53,593 nt of DNA from JAURFX01 sp038125265 (GTDB lineage Bacteria > Pseudomonadota > Gammaproteobacteria > Steroidobacterales > Rariloculaceae). A program made the position numbers and the translations under genes. The stretch lies in contig JAYPDM010000007.1 in NCBI GenBank assembly GCA_038125265.1, forward strand, positions 1 through 53,593, in the 5' to 3' direction. The stretch's first letter is position 1, and every line of letters starts with the position of its first letter. Below, piece after piece: positions 17,701-25,853 of the stretch. Below the pieces are notes generated by a model that worked only from the letters and a program-made list of their open reading frames with translations, was not told where the DNA came from and made no database searches.

Positions 17701-19368
17701 ATCGTCCGTTAATAAGTTCGCCTCAGGACCAATAAAAGTCTCGAGTGACATGATTACTTCTTCTCTTATCGAATCAATAGGAGGGTTTGTCACCTGAGCA
17801 AACAGTTGCTTAAAGTAATCATAGATAAGTCTTGGCTTATCGCTTAAACAAGCTAAAGAGGCATCATTGCCCATCGAGCCCACAGGATCACGAAGTTCTC
17901 TGACAAGAGGAATAAGCATAAACTGCATGGTTTCAGAGGTGTATCCAAATGATCTTAACTTTGGAACCAATGAGTCTTGATCTATCTTTTCATAGTCCTC
18001 AAATTTTGTGACCGAGGTGAGGGGTATTCTCTGTCTATCAAGCCATTCTGTGTAAGGATATTTGGTGTATACCGAGCGTTTCAATTCATCATCAGGTATC
18101 AGTCTTCCCTGATCAAAATCTAGCAAGAACATTTTTCCGGGCTCAAGCCTACCTTTTTCAATGACTTTTTCAGGGTCCGTTGGGATCACTCCAACCTCAC
18201 TCGCCATGATTATCTGATCATCCGATGTAACGTAATAACGACTGGGCCGAAGACCATTTCTATCCAGAACCGCCCCAATGGATCGACCGTTTGTAAATAC
18301 AATAGACGCCGGACCATCCCAAGGTTCCATTTTGCAAGAACTGTATTCATAAAATGCTCGCTTATTCTTATCCATGGATTCTCTTTTTTGCCATGCTTCG
18401 GGCACCATCATCATCACCGCCTCTTGAGGCGAGCGACCATTCATCACTAAAAATTCAAGAACACTATCAAAAGAACCTGAATCTGAGGTATTCGGTTCAA
18501 CAACTGGATATAAATCCTCTAATTCTTCTCCATAAACTGCACTTAATGCTGTTCCCTGTCTTGAAGTCATCCAATTTAGGTTTCCTCTAAGCGTATTGAT
18601 TTCTCCATTATGAGAAATCATTCGGTAAGGATGCGCCCTATCCCAGCTTGGAAAAGTATTGGTAGAAAATCTTGAATGCACCATCGCTAGATGCGTTTCA
18701 AAAGCCTGATCTTTTAAATCCTTATAAAAAGCGGTCAACTGGAAAGGCGTGAGCATTCCCTTATACACAAGGGTCCTGCAAGAGAGACTGCAAAAATAAA
18801 AAATTTCTGAATCATTCAGCTTAATCTGTGAACCAATAATATTAGTAGCTACTTTTCTAAGTAAATAAAGTCTTTGGTCAAATTCAAGCTCACTTTTAAT
18901 TTCTTTGGAAGTAATTAAGACTTGCTCGATAGCTGGCATAGCCTCTAAAGCTGTTTTACCAATATCTGCATTTTGAATATCGATGGGTACGGTCCTCCAT
19001 CCAATGATGGTTAGTCCTAATTCCAGCGCTTTCTTATTAAATAACTCTTTTGCTTTCTCAGTTTTTTTTACATCTTTGGGAAGGAAAGCATTCCCAGCAG
19101 CAATGAGCTGTCCCTGTGCTTTGAATTGAAACTCATTTTCTGCAATTTTTTTAATAAATGTTGAGGGAAATCCTACAAGTATTCCAACGCCATCGCCTGA
19201 GTTTACCTCTGCTCCTTTTGCACCCCTATGATCCATGCGACATAGTAATTTCTCAGCATCCGTAATGATTTGATGGCTTTGATTTCCCTTGATATTGGCA
19301 ACAAAACCGACTCCACAACTATCGTGTTCAAAGTCAGAGCTATAAAGTCCTATTTTTCTAGGTTTCAT
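14788..19368 (-). CDS. gltB: Glutamate synthase (NADPH) large chain
   Basis: A 1526-residue enzyme that, with GltD, makes two glutamates from glutamine and 2-oxoglutarate. The N-terminal class-II glutaminase domain begins after a short propeptide, with the nucleophile Cys in DSCGVGFV (C18). The central and FMN-binding domain contains GGKSNTGEGGEDP, the KMAQGAKPGEGG motif and the 3Fe-4S cluster loop CIMMRKCHLNTCPVG. The C-terminal beta-helix has GXXGXXXG repeats (GKGLSGGRI, GATGGRAYLRG). The start has Shine-Dalgarno AGAGGA. It leads gltB-gltD-msrA and diverges from the thiolase gene over 191 bp, in which I found no convincing promoter. Confidence 0.98.
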   Translation of the reverse strand: MKPRKIGLYSSDFEHDSCGVGFVANIKGNQSHQIITDAEKLLCRMDHRGAKGAEVNSGDGVGILVGFPSTFIKKIAENEFQFKAQGQLIAAGNAFLPKDVKKTEKAKELFNKKALELGLTIIGWRTVPIDIQNADIGKTALEAMPAIEQVLITSKEIKSELEFDQRLYLLRKVATNIIGSQIKLNDSEIFYFCSLSCRTLVYKGMLTPFQLTAFYKDLKDQAFETHLAMVHSRFSTNTFPSWDRAHPYRMISHNGEINTLRGNLNWMTSRQGTALSAVYGEELEDLYPVVEPNTSDSGSFDSVLEFLVMNGRSPQEAVMMMVPEAWQKRESMDKNKRAFYEYSSCKMEPWDGPASIVFTNGRSIGAVLDRNGLRPSRYYVTSDDQIIMASEVGVIPTDPEKVIEKGRLEPGKMFLLDFDQGRLIPDDELKRSVYTKYPYTEWLDRQRIPLTSVTKFEDYEKIDQDSLVPKLRSFGYTSETMQFMLIPLVRELRDPVGSMGNDASLACLSDKPRLIYDYFKQLFAQVTNPPIDSIREEVIMSLETFIGPEANLLTDDEEHCHRLRIKHPILKNKELFSLKNIDHKNWKTKTIDITYAIDERESNLIHQLDRISNEAENAVDEGFSLIILSDRNVNENRIAVSSLLACGAVHQKLVAKSKRSKVGILLESGEAREVHHFCLLIGFGADAINPYLAFEALWQARKENLLDKKLSNDDAIVTAYRKGVAKGILKVMAKMGISTLHSYKGAQIFEAVGLRDEVMHKCFTGTASRLQGVGFDVLEKESIRRHRLGFGNRRSNNLGNHGEFHWRSGGEVHAWFPDAIAKLQQSSRERNADVYNDYAKLMNEDSQAKATLRGLLEFKFGINGPEIPLNQVESASAIMKRFCTGAMSLGSLSSESHETLAIAMNRIGGKSNTGEGGEDPERYNAMPSGDSRRSSIKQVASGRFGVNLWYLMNADEIQIKMAQGAKPGEGGELPGKKVDDFIARIRYSTPGVGLISPPPHHDIYSIEDLAQLIHDLKNSNPAARISVKLVSEVGVGTIASGVAKAHADHILISGDSGGTGASPLTSIKHAGLPWELGIAETHQTLVLNDLRSRVVLQTDGGLRTGRDVVIAALLGAEEMGFSTAPLIAMGCIMMRKCHLNTCPVGIATQDPTLRKKFKGQPDHVVNYLYLVAEEARTIMAKLGFRSIDEMIGRVDILDAKKAIDHWKADGIDLSPLLLNASEVRPEAGTRQTIQQNHELDKALDNELIRLAAPALERGESVKIELPIGNTNRTVGTMLSNKILTKYGERGLPRGTVHVKFNGSAGQSFGAFIARGLTLELEGDANDYVGKGLSGGRIIIYPDSKSPFVAEENILLGNVALYGATGGRAYLRGKAAERFCVRNSGAKAVVEGVGDHGCEYMTGGRAVILGETGINFAAGMSGGIAYVWDKNGNFESKCNLGTVELDPVESDEDIAELFELIEHHYIYTKSEVARKILDEWPINLSEFIKVMPTDYKRVLEERRKHDEEIEADIDDEEGDAQGGLFNG
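14803..14810 (-). promoter_or_regulatory. Shine-Dalgarno site that fixes the gltD start
   Basis: AAGGAGGA on the minus strand lies within the last codons of gltB, 7 nt upstream of the gltD ATG at 14795. It supports that ATG over the in-frame start 39 nt upstream and implies coupling to gltB translation. Confidence 0.85.
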
Positions 19369-19559
19369 TGTCCTCTCTCGTAATTAAGCTATATAGACGA
19401 CGCGTTATAAGCTTACTTATTTTGGAACTTAGCAAGCTAAAATAATTTTGAGTCTATCTTGACGACCTCTAATTATAATAGATGATCATGAATATTTTAA
19501 GTCGCTATTTTTTTGGATTATAGCCTTTTGAGACATTAGGATATGAAATAATAGTAAAA

Positions 19560-20828
19560 ATGCATAGCAACAGAGATGTTTACATTATTGGTGGAGTAAG
19601 AACCCCTTTTGCACGGGCATTTGGTAGTCTAGCGAGCTATACAAACAGAGAGCTCATGGTTCATGTATTAAATGAACTCATTAACAAATACCAAATGCAT
19701 GGAATGCAACTTGGAGAAGTGGCCCTTGGGGCAGTGCTAAAAGATCCGCGTGACTATAACCTAGCGAGAGATGCAGTACTATCTACTCAGCTTGATCCTA
19801 AGACACCAGGCATCGATATACAAAGAGCATGTGCGACCAGCCTCTCTACCCTTGTGCATGTGGCACTTAAGATCAAAACTGGCCAAATAGACTGTGGTAT
19901 TGCCGGAGGCGTTGATAGCATCAGCCAATCTCCTGTCTCACGATCTGAACAATCTGAGAGAGGAACAAAGGTATTGCTCTCAAACAAAGCAAGTAAGATT
20001 TCTCAAGCTCTTCATCGGCTCAAAAATTTTCCTGACTTTCCAACATTTGTCCAAGTGGAAGAATGCGCCACGGGGCTCTCTATGGGAGAAAGTATGGAGC
20101 TGACGGCGAGAAAATGGAAAATTCATAGGGACGATCAAGATAAATATGCTTATGCCAGTCATCAAAAAGCGCTAAGTGGTGCCAGAGCTAATTTTTTTGA
20201 CTCGATTGTTCCTTTAAACGGACTGGATCATGATGATAATGTTCGAGAAAGCAGCCTGGAAAAGCTTGCCCAGTTAAAAACTGTATTTTCTCATGATCAA
20301 GAGGCCACCCTAACCGCGGGAAACAGTACCGCCCTCACCGATGGAGCTGCAGCAATATTGGTGGGAACAAAGGATTGGGCAGAAAAAAATAATTTACCCC
20401 TAATAGCTAAATTTAAGGCATTTGATGAGTCAGCCATAGAATTTTCAAAGAGCGAAGAGTTACTTCTTGGACCTGCGTATTCTATTCCAAAACTCTTATT
20501 GAAAAATAATTTAACGCTTGGTGATATCGATTTTTACGAGATTCATGAAGCATTCGCTGCGCAAACGCTTTGCGTCATGAAAGCGCTGACTGATCAACAT
20601 TTTTTAAAGAATAATGAAGCCCTAGAAATTTTTAGCCCATTAGAATCTGACAAGATAAATACTTACGGAGGTAGTCTAGCTGTAGGCCACCCATTTGCAG
20701 CAACGGGTTCAAGGCTTATACTATCACTAGCAAAACAATTGGGTCACTCAACCAAGAAGTATGGACTTGCTAGCAGCTGTACCGCAGGAGGAATGGCAGT
20801 AAGTGTTTTATTAGAATCATTACATTAA
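19560..20828 (+). CDS. Acetyl-CoA acyltransferase / thiolase (FadI-like)
   Basis: A 422-residue thiolase. The acyl-accepting nucleophile is C91 in RACATSL, and the active-site His is H377 in VGHPFAATGSR. The second catalytic Cys is C407 in SSCTAGGMA, with the NEAFA-type motif as HEAFAAQ. Length and N-terminal sequence resemble FadI of anaerobic beta-oxidation and acetyl-CoA C-acetyltransferases. No FadJ partner is adjacent, so it could serve fatty-acid degradation or acetoacetyl-CoA formation. The AGCS symporter starts 9 nt downstream, so the two are probably co-transcribed. Confidence 0.88.
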   Translation: MHSNRDVYIIGGVRTPFARAFGSLASYTNRELMVHVLNELINKYQMHGMQLGEVALGAVLKDPRDYNLARDAVLSTQLDPKTPGIDIQRACATSLSTLVHVALKIKTGQIDCGIAGGVDSISQSPVSRSEQSERGTKVLLSNKASKISQALHRLKNFPDFPTFVQVEECATGLSMGESMELTARKWKIHRDDQDKYAYASHQKALSGARANFFDSIVPLNGLDHDDNVRESSLEKLAQLKTVFSHDQEATLTAGNSTALTDGAAAILVGTKDWAEKNNLPLIAKFKAFDESAIEFSKSEELLLGPAYSIPKLLLKNNLTLGDIDFYEIHEAFAAQTLCVMKALTDQHFLKNNEALEIFSPLESDKINTYGGSLAVGHPFAATGSRLILSLAKQLGHSTKKYGLASSCTAGGMAVSVLLESLH

Positions 20829-20837
20829 AAGGGAAGC

Positions 20838-22469
20838 ATGGACCAAGTTAGAGAATTATTAAATTTATTGAATGCAATTTTATGGCATGACTGGGTACTT
20901 TTTGCTGTTCTCATCACGGGTATCTTTTTTACGATTGCGACAAGATTCTGTCAATATGCTTCACTCACAGAGGGTTTCGCATTATTAAAAAGTCCTAAGC
21001 AGCATGATGCACCCGGAGCAATCTCACATTTTCAAGCCTTAACTGCCGCGTTATCCGCAACGGTTGGTCTTGGAAATATTGGCGGTGTTGCGCTAGCAAT
21101 TGCTCTAGGAGGCCCTGGTGCAGTATTTTGGATGTGGGTGGTTGGCGTATTCGGTATGGCGCTCAAGTTTTCTGAGGTCACTTTGTCAATGCTGTACAGG
21201 AATATCGAAAATCCTAAAGAGCCCAGTGGCGGTCCAATGTGGGTTATTAAAAAGGGGCTTCCAGAAATTAACCCTCGATTCAAGACATTAGGAAAATTTT
21301 TGGGTGGAGTATTTTGTGTCACCCTCCTTGTCTCGACGGTTACGGGGGGTAACATGTTTCAAGCTTGGAATGTCGGTGAGATTACTCAATCCTACTTTGG
21401 TATACCAAGCTATTTAAGTGGTATCGTTCTTGCGGTGCTTGTTGGGCTCGTGATTATTGGAGGCATTAAACGAATCGGTCAAGTCGCAAGTCGCCTTGTT
21501 CCAATTATGGTATCCATTTATTTACTCGGATCGATTGTTGTTTTAGCTATTAACTTAGAGCTTTTACCCGCAATGTTTGGGTTAATTATTAATTCTGCAT
21601 TCTCCCCTATTGAAGCACAAGGTGCTTTTATAGGTGGAACGGCAGGGGCTGCTTTTTTATTTGGTATGAAAAGAGCGCTATTCTCAAATGAAGCGGGACA
21701 AGGTTCATCTCCTATCGCTCACTCTGCTGTACAAACGGATCAACCTGTCAAGGAAGCTATTGTCGCTGGGCTTGAACCTTTTATTGATACGATCGTAGTC
21801 TGTACCTTTACGGCTTTAGTTGTTTTAAGTACAGGCATTTGGAATCGTCCTGCAGATATTGATAATTCAAATCTCATTTTTATTGAAGAAAATAATAGTG
21901 AATGGGTTATTGAGACTACATCGATTGATCCAAGTAACTTAACGACTCAGGAAAATAATGTTTTTGTAACTTATCAGTACATTAATGATTCAGGAGAAAT
22001 CATCATTGATAGGTATTACGGTCAAATTGAAAATAATCAAACAACTATTTCTTGGGATGGTCATGTTGAGAGTCAAAATCAACCTACCATACTAAGCGAA
22101 GGAATCTTTGTTGACTTTGTGGGTGCTACATTAACTGCACAAGCATTCGATTCAGTTATCCCAGGTTTGGGTAAGTGGATTGTTTCTTTGGCAGCATGGT
22201 TATTTGCACTCTCTACTATGATTTCATGGAGTTACTATGGTGAACAAGGTGTCCTTTATTTATTTGGCGAAAAGTATATTGTCTCTTATAAGCTTATTTT
22301 TTGCTTTTTAGGTGCGCTGGCAACTTTTGGTTGGATGGAGTCAGCGGCAGATCTTGATGCCATTACTGGATTAGGTACCGGTCTTATGCTTTGTGCTAAT
22401 TTACCGATTATTTGGCTATTTTCTGGAAAAGTGATTAAGTCATTTAATCAATACAAAGATAGAGGCTAA
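20838..22469 (+). CDS. AGCS-family sodium:alanine/amino-acid symporter
   Basis: A 543-residue inner-membrane carrier. AGCS signatures are present: GNIGGVALAIALGGPGAVFWMW, the loop SGGPMWVIKKGL, NMFQAW and LFSNEAGQGSSPIAHSA. The family takes up alanine or glycine with Na+. It is longer than the usual 450-480 residues because about 85 polar residues (around 337-425, NSNLIFIEE to SEGIFVDF) are inserted before the helix that leads into STMISWSYYGEQ. Shine-Dalgarno AAGGGA precedes the ATG. Its stop TAA overlaps the convergent reductase stop in CTAA. Confidence 0.92.
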   Translation: MDQVRELLNLLNAILWHDWVLFAVLITGIFFTIATRFCQYASLTEGFALLKSPKQHDAPGAISHFQALTAALSATVGLGNIGGVALAIALGGPGAVFWMWVVGVFGMALKFSEVTLSMLYRNIENPKEPSGGPMWVIKKGLPEINPRFKTLGKFLGGVFCVTLLVSTVTGGNMFQAWNVGEITQSYFGIPSYLSGIVLAVLVGLVIIGGIKRIGQVASRLVPIMVSIYLLGSIVVLAINLELLPAMFGLIINSAFSPIEAQGAFIGGTAGAAFLFGMKRALFSNEAGQGSSPIAHSAVQTDQPVKEAIVAGLEPFIDTIVVCTFTALVVLSTGIWNRPADIDNSNLIFIEENNSEWVIETTSIDPSNLTTQENNVFVTYQYINDSGEIIIDRYYGQIENNQTTISWDGHVESQNQPTILSEGIFVDFVGATLTAQAFDSVIPGLGKWIVSLAAWLFALSTMISWSYYGEQGVLYLFGEKYIVSYKLIFCFLGALATFGWMESAADLDAITGLGTGLMLCANLPIIWLFSGKVIKSFNQYKDRG

Positions 22470-23509
22470 TTTTTTTGAATAATCTGCTCAATCATCTCCT
22501 CGGATGATTGAAGAATATCTCTGTATTTTATCCCTAGGCTTTTTATCGACTTGTCGTTTTTTGTGCGCCAAACATAACCGACATTATTCATAATAAACTT
22601 ATATGTTAGAAGCTTAGAAATAAATCTTCCGCTGAGCGCAATAAATATTTTTGGAACTTTTCTTGGGGAAAATTTTACCTTTTTCGGAAATTTTTTCTTT
22701 AAGTATATCCCTATTTCTTTAAAACCAGTGTCTTTAGCTGATGTGATATGTCTTCCCTCTGCCGATAAGTTTTCCATTGCGCTAATATGAGCATCTGCAA
22801 CATCTCTCACATCTACTGCCCCAATATAAATCTCGGGAACACCCAATAAGAAAGCACCTGAAAGATACTGTTTCATCACTTGAAAGCTTTCAGCATCAGG
22901 ATGATGGGTAATACTTGGCCCAATCACAAAAGAGGGATTGATAGTTACCATGGACCACTGATTTTGGGACTTAAATATCTCCCATGCAGCTTTCTCTGCA
23001 AGGGTTTTTGAGTATGAGTATGGGTTATGTAACTCCGAAGAGGTCTCATTCCAACACGACTCATCTGCGATTTGGTTTGGATAATTTTTTAAATCTTGAT
23101 TATCTCCAAGTACAGCAGCCACTGAGCTTGTCAGTACGATCCTTTTTAAGTTTGGATTTACTTTAGCAAGGTTTAAAACATTCTTAGTCCCTTCTAATGC
23201 TGGCAATATCAAGTCTTTGTAAGCTGAATTAATTTTTGATTTAAAGGGAGATGCAGTATGAAAGATCAGAGTGGAATCCATGATAGGTTTTCGCAGTGAA
23301 TCTTTATCAAGTAGATCGGCCTGAAAAAATTGAACTGTACCTTCTAAGGGTTGCACTTTAGACTCTAAGAGCAGGCATCTTGGATCATCCAGCCTTCTCG
23401 AAGTGAGAGAGACATGACAACCTCTCTCAGCTAATTTAAAGGCAATCCATGAGGCAATATAGCCAGAGCCTCCGGTAATTAAAATTTTTTCATTATTCAA
23501 ATTCATCAT
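22466..23509 (-). CDS. NAD(P)-dependent epimerase/dihydroflavonol-4-reductase-like protein
   Basis: A 347-residue extended short-chain dehydrogenase. The N-terminal Rossmann motif is ILITGGSGYIASWIAFKLAERG. The catalytic triad is visible as LTSSVAAV (Ser) and YSYSKTLAEKAAW (Tyr-X3-Lys). NPSFVIGP and DVRDVADAH match the dihydroflavonol-reductase/cinnamoyl-CoA-reductase subgroup of NAD-dependent epimerases. The substrate is unknown. It starts at ATG-ATG overlapping the AEC transporter stop by 1 nt. It appears to be the last gene of the pntA-pntB-AEC-reductase unit. Confidence 0.85.
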   Translation of the reverse strand: MMNLNNEKILITGGSGYIASWIAFKLAERGCHVSLTSRRLDDPRCLLLESKVQPLEGTVQFFQADLLDKDSLRKPIMDSTLIFHTASPFKSKINSAYKDLILPALEGTKNVLNLAKVNPNLKRIVLTSSVAAVLGDNQDLKNYPNQIADESCWNETSSELHNPYSYSKTLAEKAAWEIFKSQNQWSMVTINPSFVIGPSITHHPDAESFQVMKQYLSGAFLLGVPEIYIGAVDVRDVADAHISAMENLSAEGRHITSAKDTGFKEIGIYLKKKFPKKVKFSPRKVPKIFIALSGRFISKLLTYKFIMNNVGYVWRTKNDKSIKSLGIKYRDILQSSEEMIEQIIQKN

Positions 23510-24429
23510 TACAACTCCAAATTGATCACTGCCAGAGCAATGGGCAGTAGAATAAATGATAACACTGTCGAACCAAGTACCAGCCCTGCCATAAATGATT
23601 CATTTTTTTTATACTTGTGTGCAAATAAATAACAAAAAACAGCCGTAGGCATCATCCCCATACACCAAATCACATTCTGAATAATACCCTCGAACCCGAA
23701 AACTAGATTAACTAAACAAGCAGTTACGATACCTATGAGGATTCTGTAAATCGAAAAGATAAAAATTTCAAGGCTTAGTAATGCATATATATTGCTTAGC
23801 GTCATACCCAGTGAGATTAAAGATAGAGGTATCGCAGTTGAGCCAATGAACGCAATGACTTGATAAATGAAATGTGAAAGATGAAAATTCGTGAAATAAA
23901 TGATTAGTCCAACACAAGTTGCTATGACCACGGGAACTTTAAAAAATTGTCTTAAGCTAAATGACTTATCACCAAGAAAGATTGGCGTTAAAAAAAATTG
24001 TGCGCTCACTAGAACAACAAAAAATGAGATTGCATATTCCAGTCCCTCTGAATGAAATAAATAATAACTTACAGGAAGTCCTAGATTTCCGACATTACCA
24101 AAAATCATGCCATGAGCAGTCAAATTAAAATTTTTGTTGTGGATTCGTAAAATGAGAAAACTAAAAATAACCGTGAATAACAGATACATAAAACCTGCCA
24201 GCATCACTTGAGTCGTTTCATTTAGAGACATATTCAGTCTCGAAAACGTTGCAATAATAAGCAAAGGAGTTGCTAAGTTAGCAACATAACTTACTAAAAG
24301 GTCAGAATAGTGGTGTCTCTTTTCCTCTAGCGCAGCTGGAAGAATAAACCTTCCAATCACTAGGCCAAGCGATGTCCAAAAAAGGATCGGAGCAAATAAA
24401 ATTAATACTCCCAGAAAGTTATGGGGCAT
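23509..24429 (-). CDS. AEC-family transporter (auxin efflux carrier type)
   Basis: An integral membrane protein of about 306 residues with some 10 hydrophobic helices. It starts at ATG 24429, 4 nt after the pntB stop; a TTG one codon upstream is unlikely. Family-like features are an N-terminal FWTSLGLVIGRFILP, the central NVGNLGLPVSYYLF and IPLSLISLGMTL. AEC proteins (Mem_trans, PF03547) export or exchange small organic anions such as malate or malonate. The substrate here cannot be read from sequence. Position behind pntAB is noted but gives no clear functional link. Confidence 0.82.
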   Translation of the reverse strand: MPHNFLGVLILFAPILFWTSLGLVIGRFILPAALEEKRHHYSDLLVSYVANLATPLLIIATFSRLNMSLNETTQVMLAGFMYLLFTVIFSFLILRIHNKNFNLTAHGMIFGNVGNLGLPVSYYLFHSEGLEYAISFFVVLVSAQFFLTPIFLGDKSFSLRQFFKVPVVIATCVGLIIYFTNFHLSHFIYQVIAFIGSTAIPLSLISLGMTLSNIYALLSLEIFIFSIYRILIGIVTACLVNLVFGFEGIIQNVIWCMGMMPTAVFCYLFAHKYKKNESFMAGLVLGSTVLSFILLPIALAVINLEL

Positions 24430-24433
24430 CAAT

Positions 24434-25843
24434 TTATAAGTTTTTTAGCACTTCATCCAAACTTTCTTTAGCATCGCCAAAAAGCATTTGGGTATTCTCT
24501 TTAAAGAAAAGAGGATTTTGTACCCCAGCATATCCCGATGCCATGCTTCTTTTAAGCACTATGGTCGTATCACCTTTCCATACCTCTAGCACCGGCATAC
24601 CAGCGATAGGGCTATCGGGCTCATCTTGAGCAGAAGGATTTACAATATCATTTGCACCTATGATTATTGATACATCGACTTCAGGAAAGTCTTCATTGAT
24701 CTCATCCATTTCTAATACGATGTCATAGGGAACCTTCGCCTCTGCCAAAAGGACATTCATGTGCCCAGGCATCCTGCCGGCGACCGGATGTATTGCGAAC
24801 CTGACATTGACCCCCTTGGATCTAAGAACTTTAGTAATCTCATAGACAGTATGTTGTGCTTGAGCGACTGCCATTCCATAACCGGGAACAATCACAACAT
24901 TCTTAACAGTTTTAAGAAGATTGGCTGTCTCTATAACATCAATAGGCGTAACTTCACCTTGGTCTTCGCTCGAACTTGATGAGCTCCCACCGGCGGTACC
25001 AAAACCACCAGCGATCACAGATAGGAATTTTCTATTCATGGCTTTGCACATGATATAGCTCAAAATAGCACCACTGCTTCCGACAAGCGCCCCTGTCACG
25101 ATCAATAGATCGTTGCCTAGCATAAATCCTGTTGCTGATGCCGCCCAGCCAGAGTAACTATTGAGCATGGAGACAACAACAGGCATATCCGCTCCACCAA
25201 TCGCCATCACCATGTGAATACCTAAAAATAAAGCAATAGCAGTCATAACATACATTGGCTGTATGGCAAGTTCTTGTGTAGGTGCTGTCGCAAACTCATA
25301 ACCAAAATAAAACACAAGGATCACTAGAACAAGGTTGAGCCAATGTCTTAGAGGAAGCATCAGTGGCTTACCACTTATTCTTCCGCTTAGCTTACCAAAG
25401 GCTATGATTGAACCAGAAAAGGTAACAGCGCCAATAAAAATACCTATGTAAGTCTCAACATCATGAATCACTTTTTCAACGCCTACATAACGATCCCAAA
25501 CAGCAATATCAAAAAAGTTTGCAAACCCAACAAAACAAGCCGCAAGCCCTACAAGGCTATGTAAAATTGCAACAAGCTCGGGCATTTCTGTCATCTGAAC
25601 TTTTTTCGCTAGATAGAGGCCAATTCCACCACCAATTACGAGTGCGCCAAGCAATAATTCCATATTGTTTGTTACTGCACTCAAAATGCTAACAATTAAA
25701 GCTATTGCCATTCCGGTAATACCATAAATATTTCCTCTTCTAGAGGACTCAGGATGACTCAGGCCGCCTAAAGCAAGAATGAATAGAACAATAGCCCCAA
25801 GGTAAGCTACATTTGCAACACCAGTCGATACTAAATTACTCAT
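24434..25843 (-). CDS. pntB: NAD(P) transhydrogenase subunit beta
   Basis: The 469-residue beta subunit of the proton-translocating transhydrogenase, which reduces NADP+ with NADH using the proton gradient. The N-terminal half (about 1-265) is a membrane domain of roughly nine helices, with GGADMPVVVSMLNSYSGWAA. The C-terminal NADP(H)-binding domain III contains VIVPGYGMAVAQAQ, FAIHPVAGRMPGHMNVLLAEA and IIGANDIVNP. A Ser-rich linker (GGSSSSSSED) joins the halves. GGTGG-type Shine-Dalgarno precedes it, 10 nt after pntA. Confidence 0.97.
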   Translation of the reverse strand: MSNLVSTGVANVAYLGAIVLFILALGGLSHPESSRRGNIYGITGMAIALIVSILSAVTNNMELLLGALVIGGGIGLYLAKKVQMTEMPELVAILHSLVGLAACFVGFANFFDIAVWDRYVGVEKVIHDVETYIGIFIGAVTFSGSIIAFGKLSGRISGKPLMLPLRHWLNLVLVILVFYFGYEFATAPTQELAIQPMYVMTAIALFLGIHMVMAIGGADMPVVVSMLNSYSGWAASATGFMLGNDLLIVTGALVGSSGAILSYIMCKAMNRKFLSVIAGGFGTAGGSSSSSSEDQGEVTPIDVIETANLLKTVKNVVIVPGYGMAVAQAQHTVYEITKVLRSKGVNVRFAIHPVAGRMPGHMNVLLAEAKVPYDIVLEMDEINEDFPEVDVSIIIGANDIVNPSAQDEPDSPIAGMPVLEVWKGDTTIVLKRSMASGYAGVQNPLFFKENTQMLFGDAKESLDEVLKNL

Positions 25844-25853
25844 AACTCACCAC

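Noticed and set aside
19369..19559. Possible riboswitch or regulatory leader between gltB and the thiolase gene
   Set aside because: The 191-bp spacer is AT-rich, but I saw no conserved riboswitch core, clear hairpin-terminator or strong promoter on either strand.
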